Source of the DNA: Pontederia crassipes
Taxonomy: Eukaryota; Streptophyta; Magnoliopsida; Commelinales; Pontederiaceae
Assembly (NCBI GenBank): GCA_030549335.1
Contig: CM060197.1
Span: 46,465,654-46,529,653, forward strand
DNA length: 64,000 nt
Direction of reading: 5' to 3'
Shown here: piece after piece, positions 33,643 through 45,226 of the stretch
Layout of the letters: each line of letters starts with the position of its first letter
How positions within the stretch are numbered: the stretch's first letter is position 1
Notes under the pieces: generated by a model
What the model was told of the DNA's origin: nothing
Databases searched by the model: none
The model's input: the letters and a program-made list of their open reading frames with translations, nothing else
Program-made: the position numbers and the translations under genes

Positions 33643-36600
33643 CACTACAACAATATTACGGATCCGATCACTGGCGACCAGATCCGGCCGCCGACGCGCG
33701 GAGCTAACAGCCAGCGACCAGATCCGGCTGCCCGCGCGAGGATCCGGCAGCCAACGCGCAAACGAACGCCCGCGCGAGGATCCGGTAGCCAGCGTGCGGA
33801 TACGGCCGCCCGCGCGCGGATTCCGCCAGGGATTGGATCCGGCTGCCCGCGCGCGGATCAGGCAGCCAGCGACCGGATCCGGATGCCCGCGTGAGGATCC
33901 GGCAGCCAGCGCGCGGATCTGGCCGCCCGCGCGAGGATCCGGCAGCCAGCGTGCGGATACGGCCGCCCGCGCACGGATTCGGCCCCAGCGACTGGATCCG
34001 GCCGCCCGCGACCGGATCTGACTGCCTACACGTGGATTTGGCCGCCAGCGACCGGATCCGTCCGCCCGCGCGCAAATCCGGCCGACCGCGCGCATATCCA
34101 ACCCCCAACGCGTGGATCCGTCCACCAGTGATCGAATCCGGCCTCCCGCGCGCGTATCCGACCGCCCGTGCGCGTATCCGATCGGCCGCGCGCGGATTCG
34201 GCCACCGACGAGAGAAAGGGACAGGGAGAGGGAATGAAGGAGAGTGGTCGGAATTGTCAGGGAGTCGTCGCCGTCGTCGCCTTGGGAGAGAGAGAGGAGG
34301 AGGGTGGGAAATATAAGAAGAGAGGGGACGCGAGAAGGAGAAGGTGGGGGGGGGGGGGGAGTAGGTGAAAAAATATTTGAGTTAGTGATGGATACATTCT
34401 TCGAAATTAGTGAAGGATAGGGTAAAATTGTACGATTAGTCCCCCAACTTTGAGTCGATTTCAATTTGTAACCAAAACGTCCTTCATCTTTGATTTTCTT
34501 GCATGATTGGTCCCCTTAACCGGTAATAGTAAGTTTCTCGGTTACCTTGTGTACGTGGCTGCCACGTGAGTCATTTTTCTTTCATCCATGTCATTCAAGT
34601 CATCCACGTCATTTAACGCTACTAAACCGGATAATTATACAAATAGTCCCCAATTTTTGAGTTTATTTTTAAACAGTCCCCTAACTTCAATTTATAACTA
34701 GAACGTCCTCCAACTTTGATTTTATTGCACGATTCATCCACTTGACAAGCAACAGACAGTCTCTCGATTACCTCGCTGACATGGAATAATAAAATATAAT
34801 AAAAAAACTTTAATTTATTGACATGACATAATAAAAAAATATTATAAAAAATTAATAAAAAATAAATATGACAACGGGCGTCAACGAACTCGAGAGGCCC
34901 AATTCCCCCGTGTGAGCTCCGAGAGGGGGACCGATGCCAGCGCCCCTATCTACCAGCTCATCGGCGTCGAGCTGGGAGAAAGGGGCGTCGACCCTCCTTT
35001 TCGTTTTTTGCACGCGATGAGAAGCAAAAGGGGGGCCACACTCCAGTCTTCCAGCTCGCGCGTCGACGGACTAGAAGAGGGAGGCGCCGATCTTCCTTTT
35101 CGTCCTCACACGTGATGAGGAGCAAAAGGGGGGGGGGCGACGTTCTCCTTTGACGAGCTCGCATAGGGGGCACCGATGAGCTCAAGTCATTATTTTTATT
35201 AATTTTTATAATATTTTTTATTTTCATTATTATATTCTTTTTTATTGTGCAATGTCAATAAATTATTTTTTTATTATATTTTATTACATCACATCAACAA
35301 GGTAATTAAGAGACTGCCTATTAATGATCAAATGGACGAATCGTGCAATAAAATCAAAGTTGGGGGATGTTCTAGTTATAAATTGAAATTAGAAGACCGT
35401 TTAAAAATTGACTCAAAGTTGGAGGACGATCTGTGTAATTACCCATTTTAGTAGCGTTAAATGATGTGAATGACTTGAATGAAAGAGAAACGGCTGACGT
35501 GGCGGCCACGTACGCAAGGCAACCGGAAAACCTACTATCACTAGTTAAGGGGATCAATCGTGCAAGAAAATCAAAGATGAAGGACGTTCTAGTTATAAAT
35601 TGAAGTTGGGGGACCGATTATAAATCGACTCAAAGTTGGGGAACTAATTGTATAATTTACCCTGAAGGATATGATATCCGTCGGTAATAATATATCTTTT
35701 ATTTATATAAGAATTTTTTTATTAAATATTATAATAATATATATATATTAACATATTAATATATCTAATTAGAAACATTATTAATATCATATTATATTGT
35801 TAATAAATGATACTAATTATATATATATATATATAGATATATTGATAATAAATGATACTATTTTAATTATCGTATTTCCTTCGACATTACCGACGGATGT
35901 GAATCCTTCGGTAATTTCAAAGGCATTATCTTTCGGTAGTTACCAATGAGTTATGTCCTTCAAAATTATCGACGGATGCTAAATCCTTTGCTAATTGCGT
36001 CGGCGCTATCCTTCGAAAAATAAAATAATAATATATTATTAATGTCTTTAATTACCGAAGGAAAGCTTCTTCGAAATTACTGAAGGCTTTAAAATCCATC
36101 TATAATTTCGAAAGAAAATACCCATCGATAATTAAACTAATATCATATTAAAACCATATATTAACATTAATAATATTATATGAATTAATATATATGAATA
36201 TAAACATGAATACTATCGTATTATATTTATGAATATTTTAAGTAAATGGAAAAGATATGTATTATATTATAAACATTAATAATAAATTATTATTTTAATT
36301 ACTGAAGGAAAGATCCTTCGAAATTGTCAATAATTTCGAAGAAAAATACCCGTCGATATTAAAATAATATTATTCATTATCACTTTTTATAATACATGTC
36401 TATCTTTTTATATATTCTTTTCTTAATGCATTAATAAATATTTATAATATAACATAATATTACTAATTATTGTAATTATATAGAAGGACATCCATCGATA
36501 ATTTTGAAGGCATTTTCCGTCAGTAATTACTGACGGGTAATGTCCTTCAAAATTATCGAAGGATCTATCCTTTGGTAAATAAAATAATAATTTTATAATA

Positions 36601-36878
36601 AAATACTAAATATATATTTATATTATATTATTATAAATATAATTACTGATGGGTATTTTCTTTGAAATTACCGACGAATGTAAATCCTTCGGTAATTTTG
36701 AAGGCTATATCCGTCGGTAATTTATCGATGGGAGTTTTCCGTCCGTAATAACGAAGGCCGATTTGGCTTTCAGTAATTCGGAAAGAGTTTCATATCCGTT
36801 ACAACTGTCTTCAATAAATGAGAAGGATTTATTTCCTTCGAAAAATATTCGTCACAAATTTGTCATTTTCTTATAGTT
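33643..36878. mobile_element. CACTA element C with nested Mutator-like element
   Basis: It starts CACTACAACAATATTACGG and ends TTTCTTATAGTT (last base changed from G), flanked by a perfect TAC duplication (33640-33642 and 36879-36881). Arrays of CCTTCGGTAA and GACGGATG-like repeats fill the right part. The GC island (33658-34205) is a tandem array with a period near 20 bp of GGATCCGGCAGCC type, followed by a GA-rich stretch. The element is interrupted by 34420-35662. Long frames over the island on both strands are artefacts of the repeat. Non-coding. Confidence 0.85.
34420..35662. mobile_element. Mutator-like element nested in CACTA C
   Basis: The terminal inverted repeats begin GGGTAAAATTGTACGATTAG and, at the other end, GGGTAAATTATACAATTAG in complement. 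They extend for several hundred bases, including the CCACGTG/CACGTACG region. A perfect 9-bp duplication TGAAGGATA (34411-34419 and 35663-35671) is diagnostic of Mutator-like elements. The core (about 34870-35180) is GC-rich with GAGCTC-rich text similar to 45690-45930 and may be captured DNA; I recognise no protein in it. Confidence 0.92.
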
Positions 36879-36881
36879 TAC

Positions 36882-37071
36882 CCTTACGTTCATACTACAA
36901 AAAATATTTTTAAAATAAAAATCAATACAAGTAAAAGTAATAATTGATAATAATATTTTATGCAATATTATATTTATGTCAATATTTTTTTAATATTTTT
37001 ATTATATTTATTAGAGAATATATGTGTATTAATAGTAGATTTATGTTATATTGTGTGTGTTTATGAATGCT

Positions 37072-37111
<40 letters not shown>

Positions 37112-37129
37112 GTTTATGAATGCATAACT

Positions 37130-37176
<47 letters not shown>

Positions 37177-38469
37177 AGCCATAAAAAGTAAGTGACATAT
37201 ATCTTTCTTTAACATGATAAATACAAAAAAAAAGAATTATAAGGAACCATTTCAGGCTTAAAAAATTATAATGATGAACTGTTTTATAAATCACAAATGA
37301 CCCTTTAAAAGTATACAAAATCACATATTAGAAAGAACACATGTATCTTCATATTATATATCTTATTCCATAATGTTAATGTACATATAGTACTAATGTT
37401 AATCAATATGTGTACATAATATCCATATTATATATCTTAATATTATCATTAGATATAATTAGTTAAATAATAAGTGAATTGTTAGAACTTAGAGTACTTA
37501 TCATTCACAAATTTTAAATGTACTTTTTGGAAAAAAATATTTTTATGAATAAGAGGTAATCCATAAATTTATACTTATGATTAAAACTAATTTATATTTT
37601 GATTAAAATTAATTATATCTTGGATAGGAAGTGGACATATTTTAATAATTTTATATTTTAAATTTATTTATAATCTATATTCTATATTTATAAATATATT
37701 AAAGGAAAATGAGTAATAAGATAAAATATTAAAGATAATTATGAGAAAATTAAAAATAATTATAATTTATTTAAATATTATTTTATTAATGCATCAAAAA
37801 ATAATAAAAGTAAATGTAGAAAAAGAAAAATGTATTATATTATTTTATAAAAATTAATAATGAACTATTATTTTAATTATCGACGAACCTAGTTTTTGAA
37901 ATTATTGATAAATTTTTAATAATAAAATCGAAGCTAATCAAGTAAACTCTTCTATATAGTGTGGAATATAATTTTTTTTCTTATCCTCCTATTGCAATAT
38001 AATATTTTTTTTTTACAAAAAAAATGACATTCCGGAATGTTACTCAAAGAAACTTTAAAAATGTATAGCGTGAGTATGTAAATGACACAATAATAAATGC
38101 TAAAGAAAGTATACATCACTATTATAACTGGAAGTGTATAGCAGAAGAAAATTATATATACTATACCAATTGACTACTTTTAAATGTGTTAAAATAAAAA
38201 AGAAACAGCCCTCATTCTGCTATTCTTAATATTGATCAAATGAATTATTTATATTTATTCTTTTATTCTACTGAACGTTTTGCTCTTATGATTAAAAGAG
38301 TTTTACCACGTTAAAACTTCTCCGTTAATTATACTAGAGGCAGATGTAATGATCCATTGGCACAAATAATAATCCATGACTTAATTATCACTACAAAATT
38401 ATGATTAGTATTCCTCTAATACAATATATATGCATCTATGTACGCATGGTTAAAACTTTTAATTCCATA
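36882..38469. other. AT-rich spacer with a compound microsatellite
   Basis: No gene seen. The only clear structure is the (TTG)n/(GTTA)n pair at 37072-37176. Confidence 0.5.
37072..37176. repeat. Compound microsatellite (TTG)n and (GTTA)n
   Basis: About 13 TTG units (37072-37111) and about 11 GTTA units (37131-37176), separated by TGTTTATGAATGC. That same 13-mer also stands just before the first array, so the flank itself is duplicated around the TTG run. Confidence 0.95.
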
Positions 38470-38790
38470 AACCATGCACATTTTCAGATCATGTTTGACA
38501 TTATTGGTGGTGGTTGGACTCCTTTGGTTATAAGATATGGTTCTATATCGTTGGCTTTATCACCAAAAGTGTGATGCCTTGTAGTCATTATCATAAAACA
38601 CGTAGGTCCCATTAATTGATCAGGGACGGTGGTCGGTGAAAGAGACCAGGAAAGTAGGGACACGACCTAAGTTTGTTTTTTTTTTCATATTTATGTGGAC
38701 TCTCTTTGTAATCTGTAAAGAGACGAGAGAAACAAGAAAAGTGGATCAGTGCATGATTTTTCATGCCAGAGAGGAACGTTCCTCACAATG
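38470..38790. repeat. Conserved block 3' of RALF gene (copy 4 of 4)
   Basis: ATTATTGGTGGTGGTTGGACT, GTCATTATCATAAAACACG and AGTGGATCAGTGCATG match the copies at 10771, 18936 and 31311. It lies about 1.9 kb past the stop of the split RALF gene at 40715. Confidence 0.55.
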
Positions 38791-39409
38791 CAGTTAGATC
38801 GTAGTTGAAGAATGAGAAATATACATAATTGATCCTGCCTTACTATTATATCAAAAGACTAATCTCTTTCTTTACTCAAATGATTTTGTATAGGGCTATT
38901 GGTACCAGTAAATAGAACCATGGGTTTGGAGAAGATGATAGTTTGGTTTATTTAACAAGGTATTATATTAGGATTAAGAGATACCGAGTTCAAGTTTGGA
39001 TGAAATTTCCGATAAAACGCATTATTTCCATCTTGCAACGAGTTTAGTTAAATGAAAAATGTTAATAGCTCATATAGTTTAGTAAATATAAATATATAAT
39101 TAATTTAATATTATTTAAATTAAGAATTTAAAAGCGAATATGAACCAACTCCTCTCAGTGAAGGTCCCAAAAAATAGTACTATGAGCATTATTGCTGCTT
39201 GGGTGATTATCAATGTTCTCAAATTTATTTACTGCAGCAAAATTCATCCCTGTATATTTTTTTTTGGTGATCTATTGGATAAATTTTACTACGTACTTTC
39301 CAACTTTGACGTTTTTCATTGTTATTCTTTAATTTTATTTTGTTGGCTTCTCCTCATCTTCTTTCATCAAGAATAATCAATTTGTCGATTATTTCGCAGA
39401 TGTGACATT

Positions 39410-40070
39410 TTATTTTAAAATAAAAATTTGGAGGAGTGTCGCCCCTCAGCCTCTTCCCCTTGGCACCGGGGAGGAGAGGGGAATGGGGGCGGCACCTACC
39501 CCCTCCTCTGTGCGTGCACGCAGAGGGGAAGCCCGCACGGAGGAGGGGAAGGGCGCCTCCCCCCTCCCATTCTCTTATATTGCCGCGCCATCATCCTCAC
39601 AAAACCAAAGCTTAGGAAGCTGAGCGTGATGATGATCCATTGCCTTCTGTGTCGGCTTCTCCTCATGAAGCTCACTCAGTGGCTTCTCCTCCGGAACCTC
39701 CAGCACCAACGGGAGCAGCATGGCAGCAGGGGAGATGCAGCAGATCCCATCGATGACGACAAGGAGACCACTGAGGACGACGAAGTAGGCGATGACTTCA
39801 CCACCTGATCCTCTCTTCTTTTGTGGCGCTGTTGTCGTCACCTTCTGGTTCTCCACGTCCCTTGGCTTCCTCTCTCTCCCTTCTCCACCGGCGCTCCTCC
39901 TCTTCGACCTCCGACCGACTGCAATCTGGTGCCTGGAGAGGTCATCGGCTTCGGCGTGATCGGGCGGTACTAGAGTATGATCCAACCCATCCGCCAAGCC
40001 ACCTGGGCAGCATCATCACCTCCGGCGCCGCGATGCAGCACCCCCGGAGGGCCTCCTTTTTTCTTTTCTT
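39410..40070. other. GC-rich island in AT-rich DNA, possibly captured gene sequence
   Basis: Composition changes sharply at both edges. The island has open frames on both strands (for example minus strand 39575-39997 with a hydrophobic VIAYFVVLSGLLVVIDG), but no family is recognisable. The left flank (GGATAAATTTTACTACG, then CCAACTTTGACG near 39280-39310) resembles Mutator-like ends, so this may be the cargo of such an element; the right end was not found. Confidence 0.35.
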
Positions 40071-40852
40071 TTTTAATTTTTTATATTATTTTTATATTAG
40101 TTTAATGTTTTATATAATTTTAATTTAAAATTCGTGAAACCATTCGAAAGCTAGCTATTCTTGATCGCAAGAGTATTTAGCAAAATAAGTCAATAATTGA
40201 AGGTAGTAAGATTAGGAAGTAAAGTTGAAAAAATGAATAAAGTCGAAAGGTATTTAATCTTAAGGTGTTTTAAAATAAGAGCCATATTAAAAGTACTATT
40301 ATCATTCTAGTATATTAAACAAATAAAACTATGTACAATTAATATAAATGACAATAATTTTTTTGGGGGCAATGACAGTACTTAGAATAGACGAGGAGAA
40401 AATAAAGCAAAGTCTTGGACCCCCAAAAAAAGAATCAAATTGTGCATGGGTGATAAAAGAATTCAATAGAGGCCATAAGCAACAAATAAACGATCGATAA
40501 ATACTTACAATGAATCTTAAGATATTTCACGGCAAAAAATGAAACTTAAGATATCTTCATGATAGAAAAGCATTTATAAGGGATCATTTCAGGCTTAAAC
40601 AAGTGTCAATATGCTACACCACAGCTTATAGAACAAATATTACAATTATTTAATTGAGCACGGCCAATATTTATAATTCCCAACATTCAAATTTGGTAAT
40701 AATTAATCAACTTTTTAATAGCGACCTGGATAAGGACACGCGCGGGTGTAGCCCTGACCAGGTCCCCGGCTGGAAGCTGCCTGGTTCGCCTGCAGAGCCG
40801 CGTATCCGAGGGTGCTCTGGAGGTGCCCCCTCGTTGACAGAGACGACGTCTC

Positions 40853-42755
40853 TCTGTTAGAATTCAGGCATCGTCGTCGTCTGATCCTTTAGTTCATTGT
40901 TATAGTTGTAAAGTTGTAACACTAGTTATTTTCTAGCAGTGGTTGATATCGATTTAGTTAGTTGATATATCAGTTTCTTAGTAATATAAATAGGACATTA
41001 AGCCTATAGTTATAATCACTTTTACAGAAATGTAGACTAGTCCATTCTTTTTCCTCTCCGATCTAACCTCCAATGAACTATTGGAGCTTATGTGTCTTGA
41101 CATGGTACCAAAGCGAGGTTGATCGAGATCAACATGAGCTCCTTCCCCTTCGCAGATCGACATCGCAGCCTACCGAAAGCTCGCCTGCGGCTTCAAAGCT
41201 CATCATCTTTAGGCCATCTCAAGCCATATGGCGCCCGTGAGTCCAAGAGATGTCTGGCCATGATTGGCACAGATCTGGCGAATCTGAGTGCGGATGTTGC
41301 TCTCATCGTCAGATCTGGTTGATCTGCTCTCATCGCCGATGCTGCTCTCATCATCGACGCTGAGCTAGAGGTCCAGATCGGAAGCCTACTCTGCTTTGCC
41401 AGTATCAAGATAGATGAGTCGAGCTTTTCTGCTCCAATTTCCTTCTCCGATGGTCGAACCCGTTTCTTCCTCTTTCTTGATTCTTTGCTTTTCTAGTTTT
41501 TTTTTGTCCTTGTTTCTTCTTTTGGATATAGATCTAAATTCATTCTCTAGTTTTTTCACTTGTGATTGTTCTTCCTCTTTGATTTCAACTTTTAGTTGCT
41601 CGTTCTTTCACTTCTCTCGTCATCTTCTCTCTGCATTCTCACACTCTATTTTCTTCTTCACCGTTTCATTTTTCCTCCAACATTTTCTTCATTGGAATCA
41701 TCCTTCGCCTCGTCGGATGTCCTCTGGTATCTCATTTTGAAGCTTTGAGTTCTCTATAATCTAATCATCACTTCTTGGCGTCTTCTCTTGTAGCCGTGAG
41801 GTTCATCATCTTCTCTCCTTTTTCACGTTGGAGTTCACCGCCGTTCACTTCACCAGCCTATCGCCGGAGTTCTCCCTTTTTGGGATTCAATCGTTTCAGC
41901 TCCTCTAGCGAAAGTCACGTCTCTTCTCCTCTTCTCCGGCCGTAAGTTCGATCGTCACTTTTCGGTGACTTCTCCTGCAGCCATGAAGGTCTTCATCTTT
42001 TGTGTTTCCTTCTTCGTGTTCTTTGTCTTCTTTCCGATCTTATCCTATCATTTCCTATCGTGCACCCTCTAGTTTTCTCTGGTCATTGTCATAGATCTTT
42101 TTGTTCGCTACTCTTAATTCTTAGTTTCGATCTACTCACAGGTAATTCGAAGCTTATTTTCTTTCGATCTTCGTCATCTTTTAATTAGTCTTTGGCATAT
42201 CACCTTCGGCAACAATCGACAGCATCTGACTTCTTCTCATCATCTCCAACTGCCGTGAGTTGCCACGCATCATCAACTTCCACAAGTTGCCATGCATTCT
42301 CTTTACAAGTGCTTGATATCAACAAATTACATTATAGGTGCTCGACAAAATGTTCATACTAGCCGATGTTCCTCTGACGCCTTCATTCCTTCAAGTTGTT
42401 GCCGTCTAGTGTCTTCCCGACGTCAACTTGCGGGGACTGTTAGAATTCGGGCATCGTTGTCATCTGATCCTTTAGTTCATTGTTGCAGTTGTAGAGTTGT
42501 AACAATAGTTATTTCGTAGCAGTAGTTGATATTGAATTAGTTAGTTGATGTATCAATTTTTTAGTAGTATAAATAGGACATTGAGCATACAGTATTTGAT
42601 TGAAGCAGTTGTAATCACTTTTACAGAAATGTAGACTACTTTAGTTTTCTTCTATTTTCTCTGTTTCTTCTCTTCTTCTTCCTCTAGTTTCTCGCCATTC
42701 TTCTTCCTCTCCGATCTAATCTCCGGTGAACTATTGGAGCTTATGTTTCTTGATA
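40853..42755 (+). mobile_element. Non-coding Ty1/copia-like LTR element (copy 2)
   Basis: LTRs are about 40855-41102 and 42438-42755; both start TGTTAGAATTC and end TTGAYA, and the first is shorter by an internal stretch. The primer-binding-like TGGTACCAAAGC follows the first, and a purine tract GCGGGGAC precedes the second. The internal 1.3 kb has no gag or pol but matches the internal region of the element 527-6742. The target duplication is GTCTC, with two extra bases next to the left LTR. It is a fossil of a small non-autonomous family, inserted in a RALF coding region. Confidence 0.85.
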
Positions 42756-42868
42756 GTCTCCAATGGTGCCGGTAGTCCCCAAAACTCCCCCTCGATTTTG
42801 AGGGACTCCGAGATGATGGAGAAGGAAGTTGAGTAGCTGCCCACAGTGACGTCGTTGCCGTCATCCAT

Positions 42869-45115
42869 GTAACATCTTGAAATTTGACCCCGTCACATAA
42901 CGAAATCTCCTTTCGGTCATTACTTTCTTCGATCTTTCTTTGACCTAAATGGTTAAAAAAAGTGACACGTAAACAGAAAACTTAATGATTAAAATAATAC
43001 AATAATAAAAGAGATACATCCAACTGTCTCGATATGAAGCAAAGTGCGAAAGCAAATGACACATCCGATGGTCTCAGTATGAGATAATAAAAGTAAAAGT
43101 ATGAGTGCTAAACATAAAAAATCTGCGGTCATCCATGACCTGATATGTCTGTACCACCTAATACAACATAAAAACATGCGACTCATACTAGACTCAACCA
43201 TGACCATGTGCACATTCCACCAGAACTGTAGTTGTCATGCACACATCATCACGTTGCGTGCCATCATCATGTATTAATTAAAGAGCTCTTCAACTTTTCA
43301 AGGAGTACCATTGTAGGCACCCAAGAGTGCAGCTATCTAGACTATAGTGGGCCAGTGGGAGATTAGTGCTACGGTCAATCCCGTCGGCTGGAATGATATC
43401 GCACATGGAAACATTCATATGGAGAAACTCCCATCTAGATAGGCAAGTATTAGTCCTTTATCATTCTTGGACCTCTCTTTCAATTCGTAGATTAATTAAG
43501 GTTGTATGGAGAATAGTTCCATTTCTCTCTTTCAATCTGTAGATTGATAAGGCCGTATGGAGCATAGCTCCATTCCATCATTTAGTTCATATCATTTGTT
43601 CTCAATCAGGTGGACATGACTTTAGAAAATCATGGGTTCGATTAAAAATCATATTCTTTCTATCCAAATATTGGATGTCTGAAAGTCAAACGGTCATCCG
43701 CTTTAGGTTCATTCAGTGGTCATCCAAAAAGGAGCGATCGACCGTTAATCAGTGTCTTTCGGTCGATCGAAAAAGTAGCGATCGACCATTTTGCGCTCAT
43801 TCTTTATTCATGTTAGGGTCATATTCTTTCAGTCGGGTCATCCGTTTTCACATGAGAAATCATTCAGACTTTCAGTCACAAGTTTCGGTCAGTCGAAATT
43901 GGACCAGTCGTCCGTCATGAATAGTGTTGTCTTCTTTCTCAGTCAAACAAACTTCTCTGTGGACGGTCAGAAGTTCTTCCAATGAGATAATCCAGACCGG
44001 TTACCCAAAAAGTTTTCGATCGACCGACTAGTTATCATCATCATTAATGAGTCTCGACATTTTTTCAATTCAGTCATCGAAAGAATTTCGGACTTCCATT
44101 CTGGTCTATATCGGTCGACTGATCGAGTTTCGATCGTCCGATATGTCTGTCATTATACTCTTACCGAACTGAATTAGACGTCCGAAATAGTTTTGATCGA
44201 CCGCTCCAGTTCGATAGAGCCGCAGGCCATTGTGGGATCCTTACATTTTCAATCAGTTTTCACTATAAAACACTTCAAATCTTATACTAACATAAATTCT
44301 AACATCTATCGCTCTAGAAACATAACTACATATAACTCTCATCTTAAACATGTCATTTTTATCGATTTCTACAATGTGCAAGTAGCTTGTCGAACCACTA
44401 ATCATATGTCGTAAGAGATAATTTCAATCTTTCTCATTCATACCACCGAAACATCATTGATCTAAAATAGGCAATAGATCTATTTGTATCATATACCAGC
44501 TGATCTTTGAAATCCATCAAACAAAACATGTCATCATATCATGCATAATCAATCAGCCAAGACATAGTAATTGAAATCAGAGATGAAAATATCACGGCAA
44601 GTCAAAACATTTTATTGTATGTATTCTACCCCTCATACCATATGTTCCTCATCTAAATCAAGTCCTTAGAAGCATGCGAATTTCCCTAGGAAATAATCCC
44701 AGGACCTAAATCCCGAAAACACACATGAAGCCTACGATTTTTGTGGTTCATCCTTGCGATGGTTCATCCTCCACTTCGCTGCTGCCCTCTAACGTTGCCT
44801 GCACTCGTGGATGCCCCTGGCATTGCTCTTTTGTCTGCTCCGGCGCCGATGGGAACCATCAGTGTCATCCTCTCGTTCGTTGGTTGTGCACGTCGATGGG
44901 GAAGAGAAGAAATAGAGTGAGAGAGAGAGAGAGAGAGAGGAGAGGGAAAGCAGAAGAAAGAGTGCAGAGGAGAGGTTTTATGGGGGGTTGTTGCCCCTTG
45001 GTCTCCCCTCACTAGTGAACATGCTCGACATAATTGATGAGGGGAGAGAGATCTCTCTTCATTTCCTCTCCCTCCGCCCTTTCTTCTTTTTTTATTTAAA
45101 CTGTCAAGCGTTACA
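42869..45115 (-). mobile_element. Solo LTR, Ty3/gypsy-like
   Basis: It begins TGTAACATCTTGAAATTTG and ends AGCGTTACA, flanked by a perfect 5-bp duplication ATCCA (42864-42868 and 45116-45120). Its start does not recur inside, so it is one LTR of about 2.25 kb left by recombination. The first part resembles the LTR remnants at 29121 and 60036, including AAAGAGCTCT near 43280. Frames inside it are not genes. It is inserted in the RALF propeptide region. Confidence 0.82.
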
Positions 45116-45226
45116 ATCCATCTTCATGACCCGGCCGTGAGGGAAAGTTACAGCATCGGCCGCGACTACAAGGATGACGAATAAGACAGCAACTGCTATC
45201 AATACCAGCTTAGATGATGATCCCAT

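Larger units (their letters stand above)
40715..45226 (-). pseudogene. RALF-like gene split by two LTR-element insertions
   Basis: Coding pieces on the minus strand are 45116-45226 (MGSSSKLVLIAVAVLF signal peptide through VTFPHGR), 42756-42868 (propeptide with IISESLKIEGEFWGLP), and 40715-40854 (cleavage region TRGHLQ, LGYAAL, GQGYTRACPYPGR). The pieces keep the paralog order and the same frame on both sides of each insertion. Insertion one is 40853-42755 with GTCTC on both sides; insertion two is 42869-45115 with ATCCA on both sides. Independently of the insertions, the final cysteine codon of the family reads TAT (tyrosine) and the RRxL cleavage site has become RGHL, so the peptide had probably already lost function or was under weak constraint. 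The middle and N-terminal pieces lie far apart and cannot be one normal transcript. Confidence 0.88.

Noticed and set aside
33619-34464. 281-codon open frame on the minus strand (and several overlapping + strand frames)
   Set aside because: It follows entirely from a GC-rich tandem repeat inside a CACTA element; frames are open on both strands and in several phases, and the composition is Arg/Gly/Ala only.
37081-37176. CRISPR-like regular repeats
   Set aside because: Plain microsatellites without spacers, in a plant nuclear context.
42869-45115. Complete two-LTR retrotransposon
   Set aside because: The terminal sequence does not recur inside, and no internal primer-binding site or polyprotein text is visible, so a solo LTR fits better.
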